Positions 26,061-34,198 of a stretch of DNA of 64,000 nt are shown here, one piece after another (the first letter of the stretch is position 1; each line of letters starts with the position of its first letter). Position numbers and translations under genes: made by a program. The notes under the pieces are model-generated. The model saw only the letters and a program-made list of their open reading frames with translations, was not told the origin of the DNA and did no database searches. The stretch is from an uncultured Vampirovibrio sp. (lineage in GTDB: Bacteria; Cyanobacteriota; Vampirovibrionia; Gastranaerophilales; Gastranaerophilaceae), in NCBI GenBank assembly GCA_910584405.1, contig CAJUAL010000001.1, forward strand, positions 1 through 64,000. The letters run 5' to 3'.

Positions 26061-27119
26061 TTATATATTCATAACTTTCAAAATATCATTTAACTCTGCG
26101 GATGTTTTCTTAACATCTGCGTTTGAGTATTTAATAGCGTTATCAGGGTCTTTCAGTCCATTTCCTGTTAAGATACAAACGATTTTAGAACCTTCTTTAA
26201 CAAGACCTTGAGAGTGAGCTTGGATTAGTCCTGCCACAGAGGCTGCTGATGCGGGTTCCGCAAGAACTCCTTCGCATGATGCTATAAGCTTGTAAGCTTC
26301 TACGATTTTTTCATCTGTAACACAGCCGATTTTGCCATTACTTTCATCACGAGCAGCTTCTGCTTGTTTCCAGCTTGCAGGGTTACCGATACGAATTGCT
26401 GTAGCAAGTGTTTCAGGGTTCATGATACGTTCTCCTCGAACGATTGCCGCTGAACCTTCGGCTTCAAATCCCATCATTTTTGGCAGCGTAGATATTTTGC
26501 CTAAATTATGCCATTCTTTATAACCTTTCCAGTATGCCGTTATATTTCCTGCATTACCTACAGGTATAAAATGATAGTCAGGAGCACCGCCTAAGGCTTC
26601 ACAGATTTCGAAAGCACCTGTTTTTTGCCCTTCAATACGGAATGGGTTAACAGAGTTAACTAATGTTATCGGGTATTTATCAGAAATTTCTCGAACCATT
26701 TCAAGTGCGCGGTCAAAGTTTCCTTGAATTGCAATAATTTCTGCCCCATACATCATTGCTTGTGATAGTTTGCCAAGTGCAATGTATCCGTCTGGGATTA
26801 AAACATAAGTTTTTAATCCTGCTTTAGCACCATACGCTGCTGCTGATGCTGAGGTGTTGCCTGTTGAAGCACAAATTATTGCACCTGAACCTGCTTCTTT
26901 GGCTTTTGTTACAGCCATTGTCATTCCACGGTCTTTGAAGCTTCCTGTAGGGTTGCAGCCTTCAAACTTTAAGTAAATTTCGGCATCAAGCCCGATTTTT
27001 TTAGCTAAATTATCTGCTTTAATAAGCGGAGTATTACCTTCGTTTAGGGTTACAACAGGTGTAGAATCCGTTACGGGTAAAAACTCTCTATATTTGTTAA
27101 TTAATCCTTGATAATACAT
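26061..27119 (-). CDS. thrC: Threonine synthase
   Basis: PLP enzyme converting O-phosphohomoserine to threonine, last step of the pathway begun by the upstream homoserine dehydrogenase. The 352-residue length fits the short (Bacillus-type) class. K62 in NPTGSFKDRG binds PLP; CASTGNTSASAAAYG and PVGNAGNITAYWKG are phosphate-cofactor loops, and ILTGNGLKDPD near the end is typical. It starts 27 bases after hom, co-directional. No thrB kinase is present in the window. Confidence 0.96.
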   Translation of the reverse strand: MYYQGLINKYREFLPVTDSTPVVTLNEGNTPLIKADNLAKKIGLDAEIYLKFEGCNPTGSFKDRGMTMAVTKAKEAGSGAIICASTGNTSASAAAYGAKAGLKTYVLIPDGYIALGKLSQAMMYGAEIIAIQGNFDRALEMVREISDKYPITLVNSVNPFRIEGQKTGAFEICEALGGAPDYHFIPVGNAGNITAYWKGYKEWHNLGKISTLPKMMGFEAEGSAAIVRGERIMNPETLATAIRIGNPASWKQAEAARDESNGKIGCVTDEKIVEAYKLIASCEGVLAEPASAASVAGLIQAHSQGLVKEGSKIVCILTGNGLKDPDNAIKYSNADVKKTSAELNDILKVMNI

Positions 27120-27146
27120 AATTTCCCTCTTAGTAGTAATAAATTT

Positions 27147-28418
27147 CTATATCTGAACTCTTATCAAACTGTCAACATTTGTTGCAGGGTCGTTGTTGAA
27201 TATTTCAATAACTTTTTGCATGTCTTTTTCTTTGCAAAGTTCTGTGATGACAGTAATTCTTGCGGCATTATCGCTTGCAACTTCTTTTTGAACAATACTT
27301 GCAAGGCTTATATTGTTGTCTTCGCAAGCTTTACCGATACGTCCTATTACACCCATGCTGTTTTGAGCTGTAATTGAGATATAATATTTGTTTTCGGTTT
27401 CAGAAATATTCATCATTTGAGCATTTTCGCTATGGTGGCATCTCATCATCGGCAGCAGGTAATCTGTTTTACCGATTTCTGATGCTATGGCTAAGATATC
27501 ACCAACAACAGAACTTGCGGTTGGAAATTCACCTGCGCCCGGGCCTGATAGGGTTACATCGCCTACAGGATGTCCGGAAAGACTTACGGCATTGGTTACG
27601 TAATCAATATGAGCTAAGGTCTTTGATTGCGGTACCAGCATAGGGTGAACTCTTACATCGGCTCTTCCGTCTTTATTTAATTCGGCAGATGCTATAAGTT
27701 TAATTTTATACCCGAGTTCATTTGCCGCTTTCATATCATCAGGACTGATTTTTGTAATACCTTCACGATAAACATTATCTATCTTAATTCTTTTACCAAA
27801 TGCGATTGTTGCAAGTGTTGTAATCTTATATGCAGCATCGAAACCTTCAACATCTCCTGTCGGGTCCGCTTCGGCATATCCAAGTTCCTGAGCTTCTTTT
27901 AAAACATCAGCATAAGAGGCTCCCTGAACATCCATTTTTGTTAAGATATAATTTGTTGTTCCGTTAAGAATAGCTTTAATCTTGTTTATTTTATTGCCGG
28001 CAAGGATTGTTTTAATCGGCATAATTAATGGAATTCCGCCTGCAATCGCTGCTTCATATAATACAACTTTGTTATGATCTTCCGCGAATTTAAATAATTC
28101 TTCACCGTGTTTTGCTAATAACTCTTTATTTGCCGTGACAATGTGTTTACCGTTATTTATAGCAGTTTTTATAAGGTCAAATGCGGGTTCAATTCCGCCG
28201 ACAAGTTCTGCAACAACCTGAATTTCAGGGTCATTAACCACTTCATAAGGGTTATCTGTAATAATGCTCTCATCTAAATCTTCAATATTACGTTTTTTGT
28301 TTTTATTGCGAACTGCAATTTTTACGACTTCTACATTGTCGAAATTTTTAAGTGTTTTAAAAACACCGCTGCCGACTGTTCCCAGTCCTATTAATCCAAT
28401 TTTAATTTTATTTTCCAT
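27147..28418 (-). CDS. hom: Homoserine dehydrogenase
   Basis: Reduces aspartate semialdehyde to homoserine with NAD(P)H. The 423 residues contain the nucleotide-binding GLIGLGTVGSGVFK, the catalytic-domain segments KELLAKHGEEL, AAIAGGIPLI and ILNGTTNYIL, LGYAEADPTGDVEGFDAAYK with the active-site region, and a C-terminal ACT domain (YISITAQNSMGVIGRIG), which usually allows threonine feedback control. It is monofunctional, with no aspartate-kinase part. No Shine-Dalgarno site is seen; TATACT (28426-28431, minus strand) ends 7 bases before the ATG. Confidence 0.96.
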   Translation of the reverse strand: MENKIKIGLIGLGTVGSGVFKTLKNFDNVEVVKIAVRNKNKKRNIEDLDESIITDNPYEVVNDPEIQVVAELVGGIEPAFDLIKTAINNGKHIVTANKELLAKHGEELFKFAEDHNKVVLYEAAIAGGIPLIMPIKTILAGNKINKIKAILNGTTNYILTKMDVQGASYADVLKEAQELGYAEADPTGDVEGFDAAYKITTLATIAFGKRIKIDNVYREGITKISPDDMKAANELGYKIKLIASAELNKDGRADVRVHPMLVPQSKTLAHIDYVTNAVSLSGHPVGDVTLSGPGAGEFPTASSVVGDILAIASEIGKTDYLLPMMRCHHSENAQMMNISETENKYYISITAQNSMGVIGRIGKACEDNNISLASIVQKEVASDNAARITVITELCKEKDMQKVIEIFNNDPATNVDSLIRVQI

Positions 28419-28425
28419 AGTCTTT

Positions 28426-28447
28426 AGTATATCATAAAGGGGTAAAT
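28426..28447 (-). promoter_or_regulatory. hom promoter region with AAAGGGGTAAAT motif
   Basis: The -10 box TATACT (28431-28426) lies 7 bases before the hom ATG. Directly upstream, plus-strand positions 28436-28447 read AAAGGGGTAAAT; the same 12-mer occurs at the same distance from the start of the Mini-RNase III gene (31935-31946). Confidence 0.4.
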
Positions 28448-28543
28448 ATTACTACATTTTAACATGTCCCTTGCAAAAAAGTATTTTTGGGTTATCATAA
28501 TAGTACTGAAGTAAGAAAACTAGCTAGAAAAGGAAAATAAATT

Positions 28544-28735
28544 ATGGCAAAACATTGTGAAATCTGCGGAAAAGCTCCAATTAAAGCAGCTAAATTAACT
28601 TTCTCTCATAAACAAATCGTTCATACTCAAGAACCAAACTTACAAACAGTAAAAGCTGTTGTTAACGGTTCAACAAAAAGAATTAAAGTATGTACATCTT
28701 GTTTAAAAGCAGGTAAAGTTCAAAAAGCTATATAA
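28544..28735 (+). CDS. rpmB: 50S ribosomal protein L28
   Basis: The 63-residue zinc-ribbon form of L28, a component of the large ribosomal subunit. CEICGKAP and KVCTSCLKAGKVQK supply the two Cys pairs, and KRIKVCT is the conserved C-terminal strand. AAAGGAAA stands before the ATG. A possible promoter TTGCAA-16-TATCAT lies about 60 bases upstream, and a terminator follows, so it forms its own unit. Confidence 0.93.
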   Translation: MAKHCEICGKAPIKAAKLTFSHKQIVHTQEPNLQTVKAVVNGSTKRIKVCTSCLKAGKVQKAI

Positions 28736-28762
28736 TAAAATAAGCTTTTCGTATAAAAGATT

Positions 28763-28793
28763 AAAAGGGTTCTCGTTTCGAGAATCCTTTTTA
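28763..28793 (+). terminator. Intrinsic terminator after rpmB
   Basis: Stem of AAAGGGTTCTCG with CGAGAATCCTTT (one mismatch) ends in a T run. Confidence 0.85.
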
Positions 28794-28905
28794 AATGAAA
28801 GCTAATTTTACTGTTAACATTTCTTCATGTTTATTGAAAATCGTTTGTTTATTTTTTTAGAATGTAATAGAATAATATTGGGAATGTTTTTTAAGGGATA
28901 GGTAG

Positions 28906-29424
28906 ATGATAAAAGACAGATTGAACGAGAGAACTTTAACACCTCAAGAGGTGCGTACTATTTTAAAAGCAGATAATAAAGAGATAGTTGATTTGTGCAG
29001 AAAAGCAGCAATCAGACCTAGAAAAAATGCTAAAGGTCACACTTATTTTTCTTATGATGAAGTGAAAAATTTAAGAAAAATTCAGGCTAAAGTTAAAGAT
29101 GCTGTTTCAACTGCTGTTAGTGTTCCAGTAGGTGTTGGCGGCGGTATCCAAAGTAATTCTGCTGCTGTAAGAAGTATTTTAACATCTTTGCAGGATTTAG
29201 AAACAAGATTAAGCAACAAAATTGCATCTGTTATTGATGAAAAGCTTGAAGGTATGGATGATGTTGTTGTTGAACTTATCCGTTGCAAAACTGATAATGA
29301 AACTTTGAAACAAAAAATTGTTGACTTAAATAAAGAAGTTTATCAGCTTAAAAACGAACTTAACAGCTACAAATCTGTAGGTTTAGGTTTTTATAAGAAA
29401 AAAGAAGTTTACGTTTGGGAATAA
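28906..29424 (+). CDS. MerR-like helix-turn-helix protein upstream of recA
   Basis: A 172-residue protein of unknown role. The N-terminal 65 residues look like a MerR/excisionase-type winged helix (TLTPQEVRTILKADNKEIV, then KNAKGHTYFSYDEVKNLRK). A Val/Gly-rich linker follows, and the C-terminal half is predicted to be coiled coil (LTSLQDLETRLSNKIAS; TLKQKIVDLNKEVYQLKNEL). It ends 12 bases before recA on the same strand, so the pair are probably co-transcribed and it may control recA or DNA repair; this is inference. A possible promoter TTGAAA (28834-28839) - 18 - TAGAAT (28858-28863) lies upstream. Confidence 0.7.
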   Translation: MIKDRLNERTLTPQEVRTILKADNKEIVDLCRKAAIRPRKNAKGHTYFSYDEVKNLRKIQAKVKDAVSTAVSVPVGVGGGIQSNSAAVRSILTSLQDLETRLSNKIASVIDEKLEGMDDVVVELIRCKTDNETLKQKIVDLNKEVYQLKNELNSYKSVGLGFYKKKEVYVWE

Positions 29425-29436
29425 GAGGAAATAATA

Positions 29437-30456
29437 ATGGCGGCAAAAGAAGCACCGACTGTAAATGTTAGCGAAGAAAGAAGTAAAGCGCTAAAGTTAG
29501 CTATTGAAAAAATTGAAAAAGATTTCGGTAAAGGTTCAATCATGAAGCTCGGTGATAAAACTACCGTCAATGTTGATGCTATCCCGACCGGTGCATTATC
29601 TTTAGATGTTGCGCTTGGTATCGGCGGTATTCCGCGCGGTCGTATTATTGAAATCTACGGTCCTGAATCTTCAGGTAAAACAACTTTGGCGCAGCATATT
29701 GTTGCAGAATGCCAGAAAAAAGGCGGAATTGCTGCGTTCGTTGATGCTGAGCACGCTTTAGATCCTGAATACGCGAGAGCATTAGGTGTTCAAGTTGATG
29801 ATTTACTTATTTCTCAACCTGATACAGGTGAACAAGCGCTTGATATTACAGAAGAACTTGTTCGTTCAGGTGCTGTTGATATTGTTGTTGTTGACTCTGT
29901 TGCGGCTCTTGTTCCGAAAGCTGAAATTGAAGGTTCTATGGAAGATCAGCAAATGGGGCTTCAAGCTCGTTTGATGTCAAAAGCGCTTAGAAAATTAACA
30001 GGTATTATCGGTAAAACTAATACTACAGTTATTTTTATTAACCAGTTACGTATGAAAATCGGTGTTATGTACGGAAACCCTGAAACAACAACAGGCGGTA
30101 ACGCTTTGAAATATTATGCTTCTGTTCGTATGGAAATCAGACGTACTGAAGGCTTAAAAGGTGATGACGGTGATGTTGGTAATCACGTTAGAGTTAGAGT
30201 TTTGAAAAATAAAGTTGCACCTCCGTTTAGAACTGCTGAATTTGATATTATCTTCGGTAAAGGTATTTCTAAAATCGGTAATATCTTAGATGTTGCAGTA
30301 AACCTTGATATTGTTAAAAAAGCAGGTGCTTGGTTTAGCTATAACGAAGAAAAATTAGGACAAGGCAGAGAAAAAGCTAAAGAATTTTTAGAACAAAATC
30401 CTGAAATTTTGGCTGAAGTTGAAACACTTGTTCGTGAAAAGTTGGCTGAGTCTTAA
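29437..30456 (+). CDS. recA: Recombinase A
   Basis: Central protein of homologous recombination and SOS induction. In 339 residues: KAIEKIEKDFGKGS-type N-terminus, Walker A GPESSGKT near residues 74-81, FVDAEHALDPEYARALG, Walker B IVVVDSVAALVP, DNA-binding loop regions EIEGSMEDQQMGLQARLMS and FINQLRMKIGVMYGNPETT, and NKVAPPFRTAEFDI. No intein is present. AGAGGAAA precedes the ATG. It follows the helix-turn-helix gene by 12 bases. Confidence 0.98.
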   Translation: MAAKEAPTVNVSEERSKALKLAIEKIEKDFGKGSIMKLGDKTTVNVDAIPTGALSLDVALGIGGIPRGRIIEIYGPESSGKTTLAQHIVAECQKKGGIAAFVDAEHALDPEYARALGVQVDDLLISQPDTGEQALDITEELVRSGAVDIVVVDSVAALVPKAEIEGSMEDQQMGLQARLMSKALRKLTGIIGKTNTTVIFINQLRMKIGVMYGNPETTTGGNALKYYASVRMEIRRTEGLKGDDGDVGNHVRVRVLKNKVAPPFRTAEFDIIFGKGISKIGNILDVAVNLDIVKKAGAWFSYNEEKLGQGREKAKEFLEQNPEILAEVETLVREKLAES

Positions 30457-30541
30457 TCTTTTTTAAAATTACTGTTATTTTATAGCAAGTTTATTTTTGT
30501 TTGGGTTTAATGTAAGAGATTATGGAATACAGGAGGCAAAA

Positions 30542-31495
30542 ATGAGAATTTGTTCAATTAACAGTTATAATTGTAATACCCCAAAAAGAACGCTTTCAGC
30601 ACCAAAAGCTCAAAGCGCGGTTCAAGATAATGTGAATTTTACAGGTGACGATAGCAGAAAATCATCTTTGAGTAAAACTAAAGGTGCTGTAATCGGTTTA
30701 TGTTTACTTCCGATTGCAAGCGGTATGGTAACAAGCTGTAATGAAGAACCTGTTTATGCAAATGCTAAAGTTGAAATTGAAAAAGGTGATTCAATTCAGC
30801 ATAGTGATACTATTGTTGATCGTTGGGAACATACTGATACTATTAAAAATGATAAGTATGATTTTGTAAGACCAATTCCTTTGGATTCTATTTTTAAAAA
30901 CTTTGGAAACTGGGGATTTGTAGATGGTGATATGAATGACCCGAAATCAAACAGAAATATTATTCACTATGATATTACCCGTGAATGGGAAGAAAATGAC
31001 AGAGAAATCGGTGATATGAATTATCTTCAGTCAGCAAGAGATAAGAATGTTCTTGTTTATGATACCGAAATAAAAGATTACAAAGGCAATCATAAATATT
31101 ACGGAAAATCTGTAATCAGAATCCCTGATGAAAGTTATACTGTTACAACAAAAGACGGCAGAGTTTTACGTTCACCAAAAGGATTCTTTGTTGAAAGCTG
31201 GAGAAGTAACAATGACAGAAAAGGTGCTGATTTTACTTCTTGCACGCCATTAACAAGAGATTTTTGCGTAACTGTTGGTGACAGCTTAAAAGTTGCGAAA
31301 CAAACAGGTAGTAATGAATTTCAATTAACAGGGTCAGTTGGAAAAGGTTATTTGGATGATAAATCAATTCTTCTGAAAAACTTAATCGGTATTTATTCAA
31401 CCGATGATCATTTAAGAAATGTTGAAATTAAAGCTGTTAATGATGAAGCTTTGAAAGATAAATATATCGAAGCAAAAAAAGCTGAGAATAAATAA
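30542..31495 (+). CDS. Probable lipoprotein with long N-terminal extension
   Basis: The ATG at 30542 is chosen because AGGAGG stands 7 bases before it; the frame is open further upstream. The 317-residue product is not recognised. Residues 1-45 are polar and contain NVNFTGDD, like the P-x-F-x-G stretch in two other proteins of this window. A hydrophobic segment AVIGLCLLPIASGMVTSC follows, with a lipobox-like VTSC at C66. If lipidated there, the signal peptide would be unusually long. The remainder (WGFVDGDMNDP, VIRIPDESYTVTTKDGRV) looks like an extracytoplasmic beta-rich domain. It has its own terminator and lies 85 bases after recA. Confidence 0.6.
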   Translation: MRICSINSYNCNTPKRTLSAPKAQSAVQDNVNFTGDDSRKSSLSKTKGAVIGLCLLPIASGMVTSCNEEPVYANAKVEIEKGDSIQHSDTIVDRWEHTDTIKNDKYDFVRPIPLDSIFKNFGNWGFVDGDMNDPKSNRNIIHYDITREWEENDREIGDMNYLQSARDKNVLVYDTEIKDYKGNHKYYGKSVIRIPDESYTVTTKDGRVLRSPKGFFVESWRSNNDRKGADFTSCTPLTRDFCVTVGDSLKVAKQTGSNEFQLTGSVGKGYLDDKSILLKNLIGIYSTDDHLRNVEIKAVNDEALKDKYIEAKKAENK

Positions 31496-31530
31496 TAAAA
31501 AAGTTGGCAATAATTATATAAACTCGAGAA

Positions 31531-31558
31531 AAAGACCTCTTTATTAAGAGGTCTTTTT
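31531..31558. terminator. Intrinsic terminator after the lipoprotein gene
   Basis: Arms AAAGACCTC and GAGGTCTTT around TTTATTAA with T run on the plus strand; it also serves the convergent Mini-RNase III gene. Confidence 0.88.
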
Positions 31559-31916
31559 ATATAAGTTTTTCTTCTAAGTTTTCAAATATATCTTCTAAAC
31601 GGGTTTTATCATGCGTAAACCACCAGCCGATGAGTGTTTCAAATGCGGTTGCCTGACGGTATTCGTTTTGAATATTACGTCTTCCGACAGGAATTGGAAG
31701 ATTACGGGCACGGCGGGTCAGGTCAAGTTCTTCTTCGGTTAGTTTATCGTTTAAAAAATGAAGAAGATCGCTTTGAAATTGTGTTTTAACCAAATTAGTT
31801 GTTATTTGGTGTAATTTTTTCGCGTTATTTGTTTGTAGAATTGTTTTTTTTCTTATATGCAATTCCCAAACAGCATCACCTAAGTAGGCATAATTTCTTA
31901 AGTTAATATCTTCCAT
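31557..31916 (-). CDS. mrnC: Mini-ribonuclease 3
   Basis: An RNase III catalytic domain without a dsRNA-binding domain, which in Gram-positives and cyanobacteria matures 23S rRNA. Landmarks in the 119 residues are LRNYAYLGDAVWELHIRK, with the acidic metal ligand of the YLGDAV motif, LTRRARNLPIPVGRR, and EYRQATAFETLIGWW, with the second acidic site. No Shine-Dalgarno site is seen; TAAAAT stands 6 bases before the ATG with TCTACA 17 bases further upstream, so the mRNA may be leaderless. Confidence 0.9.
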   Translation of the reverse strand: MEDINLRNYAYLGDAVWELHIRKKTILQTNNAKKLHQITTNLVKTQFQSDLLHFLNDKLTEEELDLTRRARNLPIPVGRRNIQNEYRQATAFETLIGWWFTHDKTRLEDIFENLEEKLI

Positions 31917-32052
31917 AATGTGATTTTACTACAAAAAGGGGTAAATGTAGAAGTAATATATTTATCCCTCCCCGATTGGGGAAGTTGCGCGTGAATATGA
32001 GCTATTTAAAAACTTTTATGTTGGTGAAAGGATATATTAAAAGGAGTTTTTT

Positions 32053-32604
32053 ATGGTAAAAAAAATATTTTTTGCGGTTGTATTTTTGGGATTAAGTATT
32101 AATTTATCCTTAGCCTCAGACAGTATACAGGAAGGTTTTGTAAAGTGTAACAGGTATACGTGCTCGGAGTCATTAAAGAGTTATAAGGAGTATATTGATT
32201 GGCTTCAAGCAGAACGCGCAATTGTTTATAATGCATTAAACTTATCGGATGAACAGATTCAAATTTATGAACAGATGATGAGTGAGAGTGTTCCTTGTTT
32301 TGAACAAGATTATAACAAATTAGTAAAAGAGTGTCATAAGTTAAATGCAATGCAGACGGCAAAAGCGGGTGAGTGTGATATTTTACGCCAAAAAAGGGTT
32401 GTTCAAAAATTAAAAAACAGTCTTGAAAAATCATTTGATAAAAGTACAAAACCATTCAGAAAATGTTTAACTATGCAGCAGCGTGCAAAATACGGAATGA
32501 TAAAAAAATTAGCGCATGATGATGTAAAAAAAGCTTCGCACAAGAAGGATTATTATAAGGCAAACCCGCAGATGCGTCCGTTTGGAAATGAGATTTGTCA
32601 TTAA
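32053..32604 (+). CDS. Exported protein with LTxxQ-like motifs
   Basis: A 183-residue protein with a signal peptide (hydrophobic residues 5-20, cleavage after SLA near 22). The mature part is Cys-containing, basic and helical. Two segments, NLSDEQIQIYEQM and CLTMQQRAKYGMIKKL, resemble the paired LTxxQ motifs of the periplasmic Spy/CpxP family, but the similarity is weak and the function is not established. AAAAGGAG precedes the ATG. The next gene, also for an exported protein, starts 42 bases later with its own -10 box. Confidence 0.6.
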   Translation: MVKKIFFAVVFLGLSINLSLASDSIQEGFVKCNRYTCSESLKSYKEYIDWLQAERAIVYNALNLSDEQIQIYEQMMSESVPCFEQDYNKLVKECHKLNAMQTAKAGECDILRQKRVVQKLKNSLEKSFDKSTKPFRKCLTMQQRAKYGMIKKLAHDDVKKASHKKDYYKANPQMRPFGNEICH

Positions 32605-32646
32605 TTTAAAGGATGTCTTTTTGAAAATAATTATTATAATAAGGGT

Positions 32647-33273
32647 ATGAAAAAGTGCGCACTTATTTTAATATTACTTGTGACGTGTCCTTTCACGTTG
32701 GCAAAAGACAGACCTGACAGCTTTGACGGGAAGGGTTATGTCGGAACTTTGCCTGATTTAACAAGAAGTTTTGAGGCGGTACCTGAGAAAAAAACAACTC
32801 CTGAGGTTAATATATCAAAGGATTTTAATTCAGCAAGCGAGATTAAGCCTGTTCCGCGTGATAACCCTGCGTTTGTTAATATTATCTTGAAAAGCGAGAA
32901 AACTTCTCAGTATGTTAATGATTTAAACGAGTTTATCCCGCTTTTGGAAAGTATTTATGACTTGATTGAAGATGATAGCAGCGTTCAGATTTTTAACGCT
33001 AAGGTTTATTATTTTAACAAGAGTGCCGATTATTTTCGCGATAAGTATTCAAACAAGCCTGAAAGTCAGTTTGTATCATACAAACGCTTAATGGAATTGA
33101 GTATGCATGCACGTTCTATTGCACTTTTACGCAATGAGGCAGAGCGTTATAATCCTTATCTTGCTTACGGAAGTTCGGGGTATATTTATAATCCGAATAA
33201 TATTACAGAACAATTGGGGTATTTAAAAACCGAGATTGAGCAGACAATTTTAATTCTGAAGGAATCAAATTAA
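32647..33273 (+). CDS. Exported protein of unknown function
   Basis: A 208-residue protein with a clear signal peptide (KKCALILILLVTCPFTLA, cleavage near residue 19). I do not recognise the mature part; it is predicted mostly helical (YVNDLNEFIPLLESIYDLI; YKRLMELSMHARSIALL). TATAAT (32635-32640) ends exactly 6 bases before the ATG; AAGGG also lies there but only 1 base from the start, so a leaderless mRNA is more likely. The 3' end overlaps the convergent SLOG-family gene by 9 bases. Confidence 0.6.
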   Translation: MKKCALILILLVTCPFTLAKDRPDSFDGKGYVGTLPDLTRSFEAVPEKKTTPEVNISKDFNSASEIKPVPRDNPAFVNIILKSEKTSQYVNDLNEFIPLLESIYDLIEDDSSVQIFNAKVYYFNKSADYFRDKYSNKPESQFVSYKRLMELSMHARSIALLRNEAERYNPYLAYGSSGYIYNPNNITEQLGYLKTEIEQTILILKESN

Positions 33274-33708
33274 AGTAACTTTGATTAATCCTTTTTTCTC
33301 CAGTTTTTGGGCATATTCGGTAAGTTTACGAGAGTTGCCTACACCGTGGCAATATGATATTAAATAGTCTGTATTTTGAATCATATAACGGTTAGCTTGA
33401 ACTATTGCGTATCGTTTTGGTACAAATTCTAACCCTTCGGGGTAAAAAGTGCTTTCAAAATTATTTGGAGTTTCAACCTTTTTGTCGAGAGCATACGGTT
33501 CAAGTAAATAAAGTTTAATATTTGGGTGACGATTTTTTGCCTCTTTTAATACTCCTTGAACCAAGCTGTCAAATGAGCCGTAATGCCCGACTGTAAAAGT
33601 TTTAACGTTGTATTCAGTGATGTGTTTTTCAACAACTTCTGCAAGCTGTGGTTTAATTCTATCGGAAGCGTATCTGCTCCCTATAAAAAAACAGGTTTTG
33701 TTATTCAT
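33265..33708 (-). CDS. SLOG-family (YpsA/DUF1273-like) protein
   Basis: The 147-residue protein starts with TCFFIGSRYASDR and contains TFTVGHYGSFDSLVQGV and KLYLLEPYAL, the pattern of the SLOG Rossmann-like fold related to YpsA and DprA, proposed to bind nucleotides or nucleotide-derived ligands. VQANRYMIQNTDYLISYCHG in the C-terminal part fits too. The precise role is unknown. TATAAT lies 6 bases before the ATG and no Shine-Dalgarno site is present. It is divergent from the XRE regulator at 33802. Confidence 0.75.
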   Translation of the reverse strand: MNNKTCFFIGSRYASDRIKPQLAEVVEKHITEYNVKTFTVGHYGSFDSLVQGVLKEAKNRHPNIKLYLLEPYALDKKVETPNNFESTFYPEGLEFVPKRYAIVQANRYMIQNTDYLISYCHGVGNSRKLTEYAQKLEKKGLIKVTLI

Positions 33709-33801
33709 AATCTAATTATAATACAAATACGTTTCTATTAACAGAAAAATTCGTAAAGTAAGACACTTATAATTTGATGTAATATTAGTTACTCTTTATA
33801 C

Positions 33802-34131
33802 ATGACAGATTTTCAAGAGTTAATTAACAAATCAATTAAAAACTTGCGTTTGAGTCTTGATATGACTCAAGAAAAATTTAGTGAGAAGTGCGGGTTGAGT
33901 ACCGACAATTATAGGAATTTGGAATATAACAGGCATTCTCCTAAATCAAGTACAATAGACAAAATCTGTTCGGCATTTAATCTGACTCCGTTAGAATTGT
34001 TAAGGTATGGCGCGGAACAACCTGACGGAATTGAACAAATAACAGATTCTTTGAGTGGAATGTCAGAAAATCAGCTTAGCATGGTAAAAGATTTTATTAC
34101 ACTTGTCCGTAAATATGATTTAAAAGATTAA
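33802..34131 (+). CDS. XRE-family helix-turn-helix regulator
   Basis: A 109-residue DNA-binding protein. The HTH spans about residues 10-65: IKNLRLSLDMTQEKFSEKCG, then LSTDNYRNLEYNRHSPKSST and ICSAFNLTPLELL. The C-terminal part (QITDSLSGMSENQLSMVKDF) is a helical tail also seen in the XRE proteins that stand beside the prepilin genes. No clear ribosome-binding site precedes the ATG. It is divergent from the SLOG gene, 93 bases apart; what it regulates cannot be told. Confidence 0.82.
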   Translation: MTDFQELINKSIKNLRLSLDMTQEKFSEKCGLSTDNYRNLEYNRHSPKSSTIDKICSAFNLTPLELLRYGAEQPDGIEQITDSLSGMSENQLSMVKDFITLVRKYDLKD

Positions 34132-34163
34132 ATAGAACTTGTTATATATTTACCCCTAAGGAT

Positions 34164-34192
34164 TTGCGCAAAAACTTTTTTTAGATTAAAAT
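34164..34192 (+). promoter_or_regulatory. Leaderless-type promoter of the LptF/LptG gene
   Basis: TTGCGC (34164-34169) and TAAAAT (34187-34192) have a 17-base spacer; the -10 box ends 6 bases before the ATG at 34199. Confidence 0.5.
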
Positions 34193-34198
34193 CAAGTT

